From assembly GCF_002162355.1 (NCBI RefSeq), contig NZ_CP021434.1, positions 3,464,001 through 3,528,000 on the forward strand: DNA of 64,000 nucleotides, given 5' to 3'. This stretch comes from Tumebacillus avium (GTDB lineage: Bacteria > Bacillota > Bacilli > Tumebacillales > Tumebacillaceae). Under the pieces are notes generated by a model that had not been told where the DNA came from, made no database searches, and was given only the letters and a program-made list of their open reading frames with translations. A program made the translations under genes and the position numbers. Within the stretch, counting starts at the first letter, position 1, and each line of letters starts with the position of its first letter. Of the stretch, positions 1 through 9,487 are shown piece by piece.

Positions 1-2
1 GC

Positions 3-581
3 CGCCTGCCGAACTTTTTATACCTCGATGCCGTCGAGCGCCTGATGAACGCGCCTGACACCTCCACGCTGCTGGGACTGCGCGACAAGGCGCTGCTCGA
101 GCTCTTGTACGCGTCCGGCGTGCGGGTCAGCGAGTGCGTCGGGCTCGACCGCTCAGACCTCGACCTGGACCTTGGGGCAGCGCTGGTCTACGGCAAAGGC
201 GCCAAGGAGCGCTACGTCCTGCTCGGGTCGTCTGCGCTCAGCGCTTTGCGCCGGTATCTGAGCGAGGCCTGGCCGCTCTTGCGGCAGCAGGCGGACGGGG
301 AGGATCGCCCCGTGTTTCTCAACCACAAAGGAACGCGTTTGTCTGACCGCAGCGTGCGACGTATTCTCGACAAATACGTAGTACAACTTGCCGGGATGCA
401 AAAAGTGTCTCCGCACACGCTGCGCCACACGTTTGCCACCCATCTGCTCGACCACGGTGCCGATTTACGGGTCGTGCAGGAACTGCTCGGCCACGCCAGT
501 CTGTCCAGCACGCAGATCTATACGCACACGACTCGCGAGCATCTGGAGCGAGTGTACACCAAGGCCCATCCGCGGGCCTAA
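3..581 (+). CDS. xerC: Tyrosine recombinase XerC, C-terminal part
   Basis: Catalytic domain of the XerC/CodV site-specific recombinase, which with XerD resolves chromosome dimers at dif. The frame is open from base 3, so the N-terminal core-binding domain lies outside the window; the first ATG in frame (45) is internal. Tyrosine-recombinase signatures are visible in order: the first catalytic Arg in SGVRVSE, the Lys in YGKGAKER, the H-x-x-R pair in [14 protein letters not shown], the His in LGHASLSS and the nucleophile Tyr in TQIYTH. It is followed after 19 bases by hslV, the same order as codV-clpQ-clpY-codY in B. subtilis, which favours XerC over XerD. Confidence 0.93.
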   Translation, partial: RLPNFLYLDAVERLMNAPDTSTLLGLRDKALLELLYASGVRVSECVGLDRSDLDLDLGAALVYGKGAKERYVLLGSSALSALRRYLSEAWPLLRQQADGEDRPVFLNHKGTRLSDRSVRRILDKYVVQLAGMQKVSPHTLRHTFATHLLDHGADLRVVQELLGHASLSSTQIYTHTTREHLERVYTKAHPRA

Positions 582-600
582 GAGAGAGGGGACGGGAAGT

Positions 601-1146
601 ATGAGCCAAAGCCAATTCCACTCCACAACGATCTTCGCCTGCCGCCGCAACGGCAAAGCGGCGATGGCAGGCGACGGCCAGGTCACGTTTGGCCAAAACA
701 TGGTCATGAAAAACGGTGCCAAGAAAGTCAGACGCCTGTTCCGCGGCGAAGTGGTCGCCGGTTTTGCCGGATCGGTTGCCGACGCATTCACTTTGTTTGA
801 CCTGTTTGAAGGCAAACTGGAAGAATTCCACGGCAACCTCCAGCGGGCTGCTGTTGAACTTGCCAAAGAATGGCGCACCAGCAAGATGATGAAGAACCTC
901 GAAGCGATGCTGATCGTGATGAACCGCGACCATCTGCTGCTCGTCTCCGGGAACGGGGAAGTGATCGAGCCGGATGACGACATCATCTCGATCGGTTCGG
1001 GCGGCTCGTTTGCTTTGGCCGCCGGGCGCGCGCTGTATCACCACACGGAGCTCAGCGCCCGCGAGATCGCAGAAAATGCCCTCAAGACGGCGGCAGACAT
1101 CTGCGTGTTCACCAACCACAACATCATCGTCGAAGAGATCGGCTAA
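601..1146 (+). CDS. hslV: ATP-dependent protease peptidase subunit HslV (ClpQ)
   Basis: Peptidase ring of the HslUV (ClpYQ) protease, an N-terminal nucleophile hydrolase of the proteasome beta type. 181 residues, close to the usual 180. ATG 601 is preceded by a GAGGGGACGGG ribosome site; a longer upstream frame runs inside xerC and was rejected. The conserved block [13 protein letters not shown] followed by [11 protein letters not shown] is present, with eight residues ahead of the conserved Thr-Thr. As in B. subtilis ClpQ, the leader raises the question whether a Thr is exposed by processing or an N-terminal Ser is used. hslU follows 15 bases downstream. Confidence 0.95.
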   Translation: MSQSQFHSTTIFACRRNGKAAMAGDGQVTFGQNMVMKNGAKKVRRLFRGEVVAGFAGSVADAFTLFDLFEGKLEEFHGNLQRAAVELAKEWRTSKMMKNLEAMLIVMNRDHLLLVSGNGEVIEPDDDIISIGSGGSFALAAGRALYHHTELSAREIAENALKTAADICVFTNHNIIVEEIG

Positions 1147-1161
1147 GAGGAGGGGAAAGCC

Positions 1162-2565
1162 ATGATCAAAATGAAAGAACTGACCCCAAAGCGAATTGTC
1201 GAAGAACTCGATAAATATATCGTCGGCCAAAGCAAAGCGAAAAAAGCGGTCGCCGTTGCTCTGCGCAACCGGTACCGCCGCTCGCTGCTCGCCGAAGACA
1301 TCATCGAAGAGGTAACGCCGAAAAACATCCTGATGATCGGACCGACCGGCGTCGGCAAAACGGAGCTCGCCCGCCGCCTGGCCAAACTGGTCGGCGCACC
1401 GTTCATCAAGGTCGAAGCGACCAAGTTCACCGAAGTCGGCTATGTCGGACGTGACGTGGAGTCGATGGTGCGCGACCTGGTTGAGACGGCCATCCGCATC
1501 GTAAAAGCGGAAAAAATGGCGGAAGTCGAAGAAAAAGCGAAATTTATGGCTGAAGACCGCCTCGTTTCGCTGCTCGTTCCCGACCCGTCGAAAAACAAAA
1601 ATTTCAAAAATCCGTTTGAAATGCTGTTTAGTGGCAATGCTGGTACTCAACAAGACGAAAATGCACAGGATTCGTATGAGATCCGACAAAAACGAAGCGA
1701 AGCTCGCAGACGTTTGGAAAGTGGAGAGTTGGAAGATCAGATCATCGAGGTGGATGTCGAAGACAACTCCCCGGGCATGATGGACCTGCTCGGGAACGGT
1801 GCAGGCATGGACGGCATGGGCATGAACAACATCCAGGAGATGCTGGGCAACATGATGCCCAAGCGCCGCAAGAAGCGCAAAGTGCCGATCCGCGAAGCGC
1901 GCAAGCTGCTCGCACAGGAAGAGGCGCAAAAGCTGATCGACATGGATGAAGTGACCGCCGAGTCGGTGCACCGCGCGGAACAGTCCGGCATCATCTTTAT
2001 TGACGAGATCGATAAGATCGCCGGCAAAGAGCGCGGCGGCCCCGATGTATCCCGCGAAGGCGTACAGCGCGACATTCTGCCGATCGTAGAAGGCTCCACC
2101 GTGATGACCAAGTACGGCCCGGTCAAGACGGACTACATCCTCTTCATGGCAGCCGGCGCGTTTCACATCTCCAAACCAAGCGATTTGATCCCGGAACTGC
2201 AAGGCCGTTTCCCGATCCGGGTCGAACTGACGAGCTTGTCCAAAGAAGACTTCCAGCGTATCCTCACCGAACCGCGAAACGCGCTGATCAAGCAGTACAT
2301 CGCGCTGCTCGAGACGGAGGGCATCAAAGTCGAGTTTACCGAAGATGCGATTGGCAAACTCGCGGAACTCGCCACCACCGTCAACCAGGAGACGGATAAC
2401 ATCGGAGCCAGACGCCTGCACACGCTGCTGGAGAAATTGCTCGAAGACCTCTCCTTTGAAGCATCTGACGTGCTGCTCGACAAAGTGGTGATCACGCCGG
2501 CTTATGTCTCGGAGAAACTGGAAGGCATCGTGAAGAACAAGGATCTCAGCCAATATATCCTGTAG
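1162..2565 (+). CDS. hslU: ATP-dependent protease ATPase subunit HslU (ClpY)
   Basis: AAA+ unfoldase that caps HslV, recognises substrates and threads them into the protease. 467 residues, normal size. Walker A GPTGVGKT lies near residue 60 and Walker B IIFIDEID near residue 275. The intermediate domain between them (about residues 110-240) is variable and carries a Met/Gly-rich stretch around GMDGMGMNN. The C-terminal sensor and pore region ends in KDLSQYIL, the type of tail that inserts into HslV. A good ribosome site (GAGGAGGGG) precedes ATG 1162. It sits in the xerC-hslV-hslU-codY operon. Confidence 0.96.
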   Translation: MIKMKELTPKRIVEELDKYIVGQSKAKKAVAVALRNRYRRSLLAEDIIEEVTPKNILMIGPTGVGKTELARRLAKLVGAPFIKVEATKFTEVGYVGRDVESMVRDLVETAIRIVKAEKMAEVEEKAKFMAEDRLVSLLVPDPSKNKNFKNPFEMLFSGNAGTQQDENAQDSYEIRQKRSEARRRLESGELEDQIIEVDVEDNSPGMMDLLGNGAGMDGMGMNNIQEMLGNMMPKRRKKRKVPIREARKLLAQEEAQKLIDMDEVTAESVHRAEQSGIIFIDEIDKIAGKERGGPDVSREGVQRDILPIVEGSTVMTKYGPVKTDYILFMAAGAFHISKPSDLIPELQGRFPIRVELTSLSKEDFQRILTEPRNALIKQYIALLETEGIKVEFTEDAIGKLAELATTVNQETDNIGARRLHTLLEKLLEDLSFEASDVLLDKVVITPAYVSEKLEGIVKNKDLSQYIL

Positions 2566-2593
2566 GCATATCTCAGGAGGGTACCAGGCTGAT

Positions 2594-3361
2594 ATGGAAC
2601 TTTTAAGCAAAACGCGGGTATTGAACCAATTGTTGCAACGAACTGACGGCATGAAGGTAGTCTTTGAAGAAATGACCGCCTCTTTGCGCGACATCATTTT
2701 TACAAACGTCTTTTTGACGGATGAACATGGCCGGCTGCTCGGTCATGCGCTGTCCGGGGTGTTTGATGTCTCGCAGTTTGCAAAAGACGAGGCAGGGCTC
2801 ACCTGCCTGCCGAAAGACTTTGTGACAAAACTCCACAGCAACGATCTCACTCGCATCAATTTACAGGAGGACACCCCGTTTTGCAGCCCGGCGGCAGGCG
2901 ATGAGACATACCTGTCGATCGTGCCGATCCGCGGCAACGGCGAACGGATGGGCACGCTGATCTTGACCCGGCAAGGTGAAGCAATGTCCGAAGAGGACAT
3001 CGTGCTCGCCGAGTACAGCGCTTCGCTGATCGGGCTGGAGCTGGTCCGCCTCTCTTCGCAAAAGAAAGTGCAGGAAGGCCGCGACCGCTCGATCGTCCAG
3101 ATGGCAGTCTCCTCGCTCTCCTTCTCGGAGCTGGAAGCGGTCGACCATATCTTTGCGGAACTGAACGGCCGCGAAGGACTGCTCGTCGCTTCCCGCATCG
3201 CTGACCGCGTCGGCATCACGCGTTCCGTGATCGTCAATGCGCTGCGCAAGCTGGAAAGCGCAGGCGTTGTGGAGGCGCGTTCGCTGGGGATGAAAGGCAC
3301 GCATATCAGGATCATGAACGAAAAACTTCTTCCATTGTTGGAAGATATGAAATCGAGATAG
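2594..3361 (+). CDS. codY: GTP-sensing transcriptional repressor CodY
   Basis: Global regulator that binds GTP and branched-chain amino acids and represses stationary-phase, nutrient-scavenging and, in B. subtilis, motility genes. 255 residues. The N-terminal GAF-type sensor covers about residues 1-155 (MELLSKTRVLNQLLQ start) and a winged helix-turn-helix covers about 190-250, with ASRIADRVGITRSVIVNAL as the recognition region. A strong AGGAGGG site precedes ATG 2594. A terminator lies directly behind it, so the flagellar genes downstream need their own promoter. Confidence 0.97.
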   Translation: MELLSKTRVLNQLLQRTDGMKVVFEEMTASLRDIIFTNVFLTDEHGRLLGHALSGVFDVSQFAKDEAGLTCLPKDFVTKLHSNDLTRINLQEDTPFCSPAAGDETYLSIVPIRGNGERMGTLILTRQGEAMSEEDIVLAEYSASLIGLELVRLSSQKKVQEGRDRSIVQMAVSSLSFSELEAVDHIFAELNGREGLLVASRIADRVGITRSVIVNALRKLESAGVVEARSLGMKGTHIRIMNEKLLPLLEDMKSR

Positions 3362-3365
3362 CAGA

Positions 3366-3397
3366 AAAGGCGTGGACTCCGGTCCGCGCCTTTTTGT
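3366..3397 (+). terminator. Rho-independent terminator after codY
   Basis: A 12-pair stem (3366-3377 with 3382-3393, one G-U pair) closes a TCCG loop and runs into a T-rich tract. It separates the xerC-codY operon from the flagellar operon. Confidence 0.85.
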
Positions 3398-3442
3398 TTT
3401 GTTCATGTAAATGGAAAAAGAAATGAGGAGGATAATGTCGAG

Positions 3443-3469
3443 TAAGGTCGAAAGTCCCTAGTAAGATAT
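3443..3469 (+). promoter_or_regulatory. Possible SigD-type promoter upstream of flgB
   Basis: TAAG (3443-3446), a 15-base spacer and TAAGATAT (3462-3469) resemble the SigD consensus TAAA-N15-GCCGATAT: 3 of 4 and 5 of 8 bases match, including the GATAT core. A SigD promoter here would give positive feedback because sigD is in the same operon. A convincing SigA -35/-10 pair was not found in the 190-base gap before flgB; TATAGT at 3474 is a candidate -10 without a good -35. Low certainty. Confidence 0.3.
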
Positions 3470-3590
3470 TAGCTATAGTTATAAAATGGTGAGTGGCAGT
3501 TTCAAATGGATGTCGAATCCTGCAGGATTTTCGCACATCTCGAAGAAAAAATATGTTACTATCATACTATCAAATCGTAAGGGTGATTGT

Positions 3591-4001
3591 ATGTCGTTAA
3601 TCAACAACCGCGCTATCACCTTGCTGGAGCGCTCGCTGGATGCTGCGAGCATGCGGCAGAAAGTGATCTCGAACAACCTCGCCAATATCGACACGCCGAA
3701 CTACAAACGCAGCGATGTGTCTTTTGAATCGACCCTGCAGCAAGTGTTGCAAGGAAATGCGCTGAGCGGCCGTCGTACGGACGCGCGGCACATGCAGATC
3801 GGCGCCGCTTCCGTTTCGGATGTGGAGCCGGAGCTTGTGACCGACCGCTCCACGTCGATGCGCCAGGATGGCAACAACGTGGATATCGACGTTGAGATGA
3901 CCAATCTCGCGGAAAATCAGATTCTTTACAATGCATTAACGCAGCGGATCAACGGCAAATTCGCCACGCTCAAGTACGCGATCAGTGAAGGGAAGCGATA
4001 A
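3591..4001 (+). CDS. flgB: Flagellar basal-body rod protein FlgB
   Basis: Proximal rod protein, exported by the flagellar type III apparatus. 136 residues, usual size. The N-terminal rod signature is clear: ISNNLANIDTPNYKRSDVSFE near residue 25. ATG 3591 has an AAGGGTGAT site; a longer in-frame extension from 3486 runs through promoter-like AT-rich DNA and is not used. First gene of the fla/che operon, two bases before flgC. Confidence 0.96.
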   Translation: MSLINNRAITLLERSLDAASMRQKVISNNLANIDTPNYKRSDVSFESTLQQVLQGNALSGRRTDARHMQIGAASVSDVEPELVTDRSTSMRQDGNNVDIDVEMTNLAENQILYNALTQRINGKFATLKYAISEGKR

Positions 4002-4003
4002 GG

Positions 4004-4456
4004 ATGGGAGTATTCGACAGCATTAACATCAGTGCTTCGGGGCTTACGGCACAGCGTATGCGCCTCGACGTTATCGCCGGCAACATTGCCAATGCCAACA
4101 CGACGCGCGGAGTGGATGGCCAGCCGTACCGCCGCCAGATCGTCACGCTCGGCGAGCGCACGACATCGTTCCAAAATGTATTGAACCAAGAGCTTAGCCA
4201 ATCGACAGGCCAAGGCGTGCGCGTGACCGGCATCGTCAAAGACGAGACGCCGTTTAAACTCGTGTACGACCCCAACCACCCGGATGCGGTCAAGACGCCG
4301 GGGGACCCGATGTTTGGCTACGTTCGGATGCCAAATGTCGACATCGCGCGGGAGATGGTGGATATGATCTCCGCGACCCGCAGCTACGAAGCAAGCGTAA
4401 CGGCGGTTAACGCCGCCAAAGCACAGGCGCTGAAAGCGCTGGAAATCGGCAAATAG
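4004..4456 (+). CDS. flgC: Flagellar basal-body rod protein FlgC
   Basis: Second proximal rod component. 150 residues. Begins MGVFDSINISASGLTAQR, the typical rod/hook start, followed by AGNIANANTTRG, and ends with the conserved helical segment MVDMISATRSYEASVTAVN shared by rod and hook proteins. Translation starts two bases after the flgB stop, so coupling is likely. Confidence 0.96.
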   Translation: MGVFDSINISASGLTAQRMRLDVIAGNIANANTTRGVDGQPYRRQIVTLGERTTSFQNVLNQELSQSTGQGVRVTGIVKDETPFKLVYDPNHPDAVKTPGDPMFGYVRMPNVDIAREMVDMISATRSYEASVTAVNAAKAQALKALEIGK

Positions 4457-4474
4457 GAAGGAGGAACGGGATAG

Positions 4475-4783
4475 ATGATTCAAGGAGTTAACAAATTGAT
4501 GCAGCCGACCGCCCTTGAAGGGGTCAAGGCACTGCAAGCGCCGGATATCAAAAAGGCGGATGGCCCGTCCTTTTCCGATGTGCTGAGCCAGGCGATTGAA
4601 AGCGTCAACACCCAGCAAAAGCAATCGGATGTGCTGACCGAGGCTTTGGCCAGCGGCCAAGCGCCCGATTTGCATACCGTTATGATCGCATCTGAAAAGG
4701 CATCGATTTCTTTTCAATTAATGGTGCAAGTGCGAAACAAAGCAATGGAAGCATACCAAGAAGTCATGCGCATGCAAGTCTAG
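4475..4783 (+). CDS. fliE: Flagellar hook-basal body adaptor FliE
   Basis: Small adaptor that connects the MS ring (FliF) to the rod. 102 residues, normal. The C-terminal region reads DLHTVMIASEKASISFQLM followed by QVRNKAMEAYQEVMRMQV, a strong FliE signature. AGGAGG lies upstream of ATG 4475. A 69-base gap to fliF holds only the fliF ribosome site. Confidence 0.95.
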   Translation: MIQGVNKLMQPTALEGVKALQAPDIKKADGPSFSDVLSQAIESVNTQQKQSDVLTEALASGQAPDLHTVMIASEKASISFQLMVQVRNKAMEAYQEVMRMQV

Positions 4784-4852
4784 GGGTAAAAGACTTGTGT
4801 GAATGTGCATGAAGCGCGTGTGGGGAGAAAGAAGTAACGACGAGGTGAAACT

Positions 4853-6376
4853 GTGAACCAGCAGCTTAAGCAATTATTCGAAAAAATAACAGGATATTGG
4901 AAGCAGCTCGAGAAAAGACAACGCCGGAACCTGATCCTTGTTGGCGTCTTCTTTGTACTCACCGTATCCCTGCTCTCTTGGTTCGCTTTTCGCCCGAATT
5001 ATGTAGTGGTATTTGCGAATCAAACGCCTGCCAGTCTGGGCGAGCTTTCGCAAAAGCTCGATGAACTGAACATCCCGAACCAAGTCGGAAGCGATTCGAT
5101 CTCCGTGCCGGAACAGTTCCAGCATGAAGCGACGATGAAGCTCGCGATGGAAGGTCTCCCGCAATCCGGGACGCTTGGCTATTCCGTCTTTGACCAGACC
5201 GATCTTGGCATGACGGAAAAGGAGTTCGATGTCCGCTATCAGCAGGCGATCGAAGGCAATATCGCCAATGCGATTCAAACGATCAAGGGAGTACAGGAAG
5301 CAAAGGTCAGTGTCGTTCAGGCGGAAGAGAAGCTGTTCGTCTCGGAAGCAGAGCAAAATGCCAAAGCATCGGTCATGCTGGCTTTAGCGCCGGGCGTGCA
5401 GCTGACCACCGAGCAGATCGGCGGGATTCAACAACTCGTCTCGCACTCGGTCAAAGGGCTCGTTCCGCAAAACGTCACCATCGTCGACCAAAACGGCACG
5501 CGTCTTGTCGATGATACGGGCGAAGCGCTGGCGGCTGGCAGCTCCAGCACCCAACTGACCAAGCAGCAGCAGATCCAGATTCAAGTCGAACAGGAAGCTA
5601 CTAAAAAGATTCGTAATGCGCTGGAGCGGATTGTCGGTCTGAACAACGCAGCCGTTGTGGTTCATGCAGATGTTGATTTTAATCAGCGCAGCTGGACCGA
5701 TAAAAAGATAACCCCGCCGATCGAAGGCTCCACTTCCGGGGCGGTGATTTCGCAGCGCGAAACGAGCGAAGAAAGCGAAGGCACCACTGGCGGCGGCGCT
5801 GCCGGCCAGCAGCAAAACAACAACAACCAGCAGCAGCTCGTCAACGGCGGACAAGGCACACAATCCTCGTCCAAGTCGGATGACACCACCAACTTTGAGT
5901 GGAATACCTACGTGGAAAACGGCGAAACATCCGCATATCGCGTCAACCAATATACGGTCTCCGTTCTGTTGAACAAAGAGACGATGACCCCGGCTGAACG
6001 AGAAGACATCACCAACTTCGTTTCCACGGCGATCGGGCGCAAAAACGACGGGACTGCAAACGATGTGATCACCGTCACCGGCAAATCGTTTGTCGCTCCG
6101 GCCAATCCGTTCGAAACGGAAGCGTTCTATCAGCAGCCGTGGTTCCTCGGCGCGATGGCAGCGGCGCTTGTCCTCCTCGGCGGAGGCGCGTACGTGATGA
6201 CCCGTCGCCGCAAGCAGACGGACGTTCCGGTGCTCGAAGCGCCGGCTACGAAAGAGATTGCGGTAGCGATGGAAGAATCCGAATCGCAAAAGATGAAAAA
6301 GCAACTCGAAAAACTTGCAAACCAAAAACCGGAAGAATTTGTCAACCTGTTGCGTACTTGGTTGGTAGAAGAGTAG
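4853..6376 (+). CDS. fliF: Flagellar MS-ring protein FliF
   Basis: Membrane-spanning ring that founds the basal body. 507 residues. A transmembrane helix lies near residues 24-46, the YscJ/FliF ring domains follow, a low-complexity Gly/Gln/Asn linker lies near 315-340, and a second helix (PWFLGAMAAALVLLGGGAYVM) near 425-450 precedes the cytoplasmic FliG-binding tail. GTG start at 4853 behind GAGGTGAAA. Gene order flgB-flgC-fliE-fliF-fliG matches B. subtilis. Confidence 0.96.
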   Translation: MNQQLKQLFEKITGYWKQLEKRQRRNLILVGVFFVLTVSLLSWFAFRPNYVVVFANQTPASLGELSQKLDELNIPNQVGSDSISVPEQFQHEATMKLAMEGLPQSGTLGYSVFDQTDLGMTEKEFDVRYQQAIEGNIANAIQTIKGVQEAKVSVVQAEEKLFVSEAEQNAKASVMLALAPGVQLTTEQIGGIQQLVSHSVKGLVPQNVTIVDQNGTRLVDDTGEALAAGSSSTQLTKQQQIQIQVEQEATKKIRNALERIVGLNNAAVVVHADVDFNQRSWTDKKITPPIEGSTSGAVISQRETSEESEGTTGGGAAGQQQNNNNQQQLVNGGQGTQSSSKSDDTTNFEWNTYVENGETSAYRVNQYTVSVLLNKETMTPAEREDITNFVSTAIGRKNDGTANDVITVTGKSFVAPANPFETEAFYQQPWFLGAMAAALVLLGGGAYVMTRRRKQTDVPVLEAPATKEIAVAMEESESQKMKKQLEKLANQKPEEFVNLLRTWLVEE

Positions 6377-6388
6377 GAGTGACTGCTT

Positions 6389-7402
6389 GTGGCGCGCATG
6401 CAACAAAAACTAACCGGGCGTCAAAAGGCGGCCGTTCTGCTTGTCTCTCTCGGACCGGAAATCGCTTCGAAAGTGTTTAAGCATCTGCGTGAAGACGAGA
6501 TCGAACAGTTGACTCTGGAAATCGCGAACGTACGCAAGATCGAATACGAACAAAAAGAAGATGTGCTCGATGAGTTCCACTCGATTGCCCAAGCGCAAGA
6601 GTACATCTCCCAAGGCGGGATCGAGTACGCCAAAGATGTATTGGAAAAGGCGCTCGGATCTCAAAAGGCGATCGACATCATCAATCGCCTGACCGCCTCT
6701 TTACAAGTTCGTCCCTTCGACTTTGCCCGCAAGGCGGATCCGAACCAGATCTTAAACTTTATCCAAAACGAGCATCCGCAGACGATCGCGCTTGTACTCG
6801 CCTACCTCGATGCCCAGCAGGCGGCGATGATCCTTTCTGCGCTGCCGCAGGAACGTCAGGCGGACATCGCCCGGCGCATCGCGATCATGGACCGCACGTC
6901 TCCGGAAGTGATCAACCAAGTCGAGCGGGTACTGGAGAACAAACTCTCGCAGATGACCTTGCATGACTTCTCGACCGGCGGCGGGATCGACGCGATCGTT
7001 CAAGTCCTCAACGGTGTTGACCGCTCGACCGAAAAGACGATTCTCGAGTCCCTGGAGCTGCAAGATCCGGAACTGGCCGAAGAGATCAAGAAACGCATGT
7101 TTGTCTTCGAAGATATTGTTTCCATCGACAACCGTTCGATCCAGCGCGTGATCCGCGATGTTGATACCAACGACCTGGCGCTGGCGCTCAAAGTCTCCAG
7201 CGAAGAAGTGCAGGAAGTCATCTTCCGCAACATGTCCAAGCGGATGGTGGAAACGTTCAAACAAGATATGGAATTCATGGGGCCTGTGCGTCTGCGCGAC
7301 GTCGAAGAAGCACAACAACGCATCGTAGGCATCATCCGCCGCCTCGAAGAGAGCGGCGAGATCGTGATCGCCCGCGGCGGAGGGGACGATATCATTGTCT
7401 AA
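6389..7402 (+). CDS. fliG: Flagellar motor switch protein FliG
   Basis: C-ring protein that takes up torque from the stator and binds FliF and FliM. 337 residues. Starts with GTG 6389. The N-terminal region contains LTGRQKAAVLLVSLGPE; the middle domain has the EHPQTIALVLAYL motif that binds FliM; the C-terminal torque helix reads FVFEDIVSIDNRSIQRVI with its charged residues. The gene ends inside the start of fliH (8-base overlap). Confidence 0.97.
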   Translation: MARMQQKLTGRQKAAVLLVSLGPEIASKVFKHLREDEIEQLTLEIANVRKIEYEQKEDVLDEFHSIAQAQEYISQGGIEYAKDVLEKALGSQKAIDIINRLTASLQVRPFDFARKADPNQILNFIQNEHPQTIALVLAYLDAQQAAMILSALPQERQADIARRIAIMDRTSPEVINQVERVLENKLSQMTLHDFSTGGGIDAIVQVLNGVDRSTEKTILESLELQDPELAEEIKKRMFVFEDIVSIDNRSIQRVIRDVDTNDLALALKVSSEEVQEVIFRNMSKRMVETFKQDMEFMGPVRLRDVEEAQQRIVGIIRRLEESGEIVIARGGGDDIIV

Positions 7403-8165
7403 ATTGCTCAAAGCACAGCAGACGTCGCTCACTTTGCAAGCGTATCGGATGCCGGAGCAGCAGGTGTACTTCCCGCGACCAGACTCAGCTGAGGAAACGG
7501 AGCTGGAGGCGGCCAAGTCGGCTGCTGAACAGGCAGCAGAAGCAATTTTGAACGAGGCCAGAGCAACCGCCCGGGACCTACTCGCTCAAGCTGAGGCAGA
7601 AGCGACCGGACTGCTCGAGCAGGAACGGCAAAATGTGCAGACCCTGCTGCAGGCGGATGTGGAAGCAGCCAAAGCTCTGGGCTATCAGGAGGGCATGGCG
7701 CAAGGCGTCCGGCAGGCGGAAGCAGACTGCGCCGGGATGCTGATGGCGGCCGAAGAACAATACCGCTCTGCGGCGGAAGAACGCCGCCGTTATCTGGCGG
7801 AAGCGGAGCCGATGATCGTTGATCTCGCGCTTTCCATTGCGAAAAAGATCATCACCCGCGAAAGCAGCGTCGACCGCTCGTTTGTGGTTGATGTGGTCAG
7901 TACGGCGCTGGAAGAAATGCACGACGGCGGCAAAGTCGAAGTGCGCGTCCACCCGGATGACCATGATGTGGTGCAGCAGAGCCGCGAGCAACTGCGCAAG
8001 GCCGTACCGGGTCAGACGGAGCTGTTAATCATCAAAGATCACAGCGTGGAGGCAGGTGGATGTGTCGTCTGCACCGCGTTTGGCAACATTGATGCACGAA
8101 TCGACACCCAACTGGAAGAGGTGAGAAAGGCGCTGCAGGAAGTCGCTGCAAGCCTTGAACCATGA
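7395..8165 (+). CDS. fliH: Flagellar assembly protein FliH
   Basis: Regulator and peripheral stalk of the FliI export ATPase. 256 residues, starting at TTG 7395 inside the end of fliG. The N-terminal half is Ala/Glu/Gln-rich and coiled-coil-like (about residues 30-130). The C-terminal FliH/HrpE domain includes LALSIAKKIITRES and RVHPDDHDVV. Its stop overlaps the fliI start as ATGA. The TTG start and overlap imply coupling to fliG translation. Confidence 0.93.
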   Translation: MSKLLKAQQTSLTLQAYRMPEQQVYFPRPDSAEETELEAAKSAAEQAAEAILNEARATARDLLAQAEAEATGLLEQERQNVQTLLQADVEAAKALGYQEGMAQGVRQAEADCAGMLMAAEEQYRSAAEERRRYLAEAEPMIVDLALSIAKKIITRESSVDRSFVVDVVSTALEEMHDGGKVEVRVHPDDHDVVQQSREQLRKAVPGQTELLIIKDHSVEAGGCVVCTAFGNIDARIDTQLEEVRKALQEVAASLEP

Positions 8166-9487
8166 GTGGGCATGCGAAACTTGAAACGTATCTCAGCCGG
8201 CTGAACCGCACCCGCACGATCAAAGTCAATGGCAAGGTGACCAAGGTCATCGGCCTCACCATCGAATCGAGAGGTCCGGCTGCGACGATCGGCGATGTCT
8301 GCCAGATCGAATCGCCGGGCGCGCCGCACATGCTTGCCGAAGTGGTTGGTTTCCGTGAAAACAACGTGCTGCTGATGCCGTTTTCCGACCTCGGAGCCAT
8401 CGGCCCCGGCCATGACGTTGTCGCCACGGGGAATTCGCTGCAGATAACGGTCGGACCGCATCTGCTCGGACGCATTCTCGACGGTCTGGGACAGCCGATT
8501 GACGGCAAGGGGCCGCTCGACAGTCCGCAGATGTTCAGCGTCATGCGACAGCCGCCCAATCCGCTGAAACGCAAGCGGATCGACCAGCCGCTTTCGGTTG
8601 GCGTTCGCTGCATCGACGGTTTGCTGACCGTCGGACGCGGTCAGCGCGTCGGGCTGTTCGCAGGTTCCGGCGTCGGCAAGAGCACCTTACTTGGCATGAT
8701 GGCGCGCAACACCTCAGCCGACATCAACGTGATCGCGCTGATCGGGGAACGGGGCCGCGAAGTGCGGGAGTTTATCGAGAAAGATCTCGGACCGGAAGGG
8801 CTGGCCCGCTCCGTCGTGATCGTCGCCACCTCCGACCAGCCGCCGCTCGTGCGGATCAAAGGGGCGATGGTGGCGACGGCGATCGCCGAATACTTCCGCG
8901 ATCAGGGGCAGGATGTCGTTCTGATGATGGACTCCGTCACCCGTTTTGCCATGGCGCAGCGCGAAGTGGGTCTCGCCGTCGGCGAACCGCCGACCACGCG
9001 GGGGTATACGCCTTCCGTTTTTGCGATGCTGCCGAGGCTTTTGGAGCGGGCCGGCACCGGGGAGCGGGGAACGATCACCGCTTTTTATACCGTGCTGGTT
9101 GACGGGGATGACATGAATGAGCCGATCGCCGATGCGGCGCGCGGGATTCTCGACGGACATATCGTCCTCTCCCGCCAGATCGCCAACCGGGGCCATTTCC
9201 CGGCGATCGACGTGTTGGCCAGCGTCTCTCGTGTCATGAACGATCTCGTGGAGCCTGAACACAGGCGGGCGGCCGCGACGGTCAAGAAGCTCAGTTCGAT
9301 CTACAAAGATTCGGAAGATCTGATCAACATCGGCGCGTATCAGCGCGGCAACAACATGCAGATCGACAAAGCGATTTTGCATCAGCCGTCCATTGCGCGC
9401 TTTACAGCGCAGGATGTCCATGAGCACAGCGATTTGCACAGCGCGCGAGCCGCACTTTTTGAACAGTTCGGAGGCATTGAGGTATGA
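8162..9487 (+). CDS. fliI: Flagellum-specific export ATPase FliI
   Basis: Hexameric ATPase of the flagellar type III export system, homologous to the F1 beta subunit. 441 residues. Walker A GLFAGSGVGKST lies near residue 165; Walker B VLMMDSVTRFAMAQREVGLA follows near 255 with the family block GEPPTTRGYTPSVF. Start ATG overlaps the fliH stop and its own stop overlaps the fliJ start, so fliHIJ form a tightly coupled trio. Confidence 0.97.
   Translation: MSGHAKLETYLSRLNRTRTIKVNGKVTKVIGLTIESRGPAATIGDVCQIESPGAPHMLAEVVGFRENNVLLMPFSDLGAIGPGHDVVATGNSLQITVGPHLLGRILDGLGQPIDGKGPLDSPQMFSVMRQPPNPLKRKRIDQPLSVGVRCIDGLLTVGRGQRVGLFAGSGVGKSTLLGMMARNTSADINVIALIGERGREVREFIEKDLGPEGLARSVVIVATSDQPPLVRIKGAMVATAIAEYFRDQGQDVVLMMDSVTRFAMAQREVGLAVGEPPTTRGYTPSVFAMLPRLLERAGTGERGTITAFYTVLVDGDDMNEPIADAARGILDGHIVLSRQIANRGHFPAIDVLASVSRVMNDLVEPEHRRAAATVKKLSSIYKDSEDLINIGAYQRGNNMQIDKAILHQPSIARFTAQDVHEHSDLHSARAALFEQFGGIEV

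Noticed and set aside
1645..1735. Insertion within hslU
   Set aside because: The slightly AT-richer stretch encodes the variable intermediate domain; frame and length are normal for HslU.
319..2697. Long antisense open frame opposite hslV-hslU
   Set aside because: Mirror of highly biased GC3 codons of the plus-strand genes; no ribosome site, no family resemblance, and it covers three well-supported genes.
3400..3590. CodY operator upstream of flgB
   Set aside because: Only a half-site-like ATTTTCG is present; no good match to the 15-base consensus.
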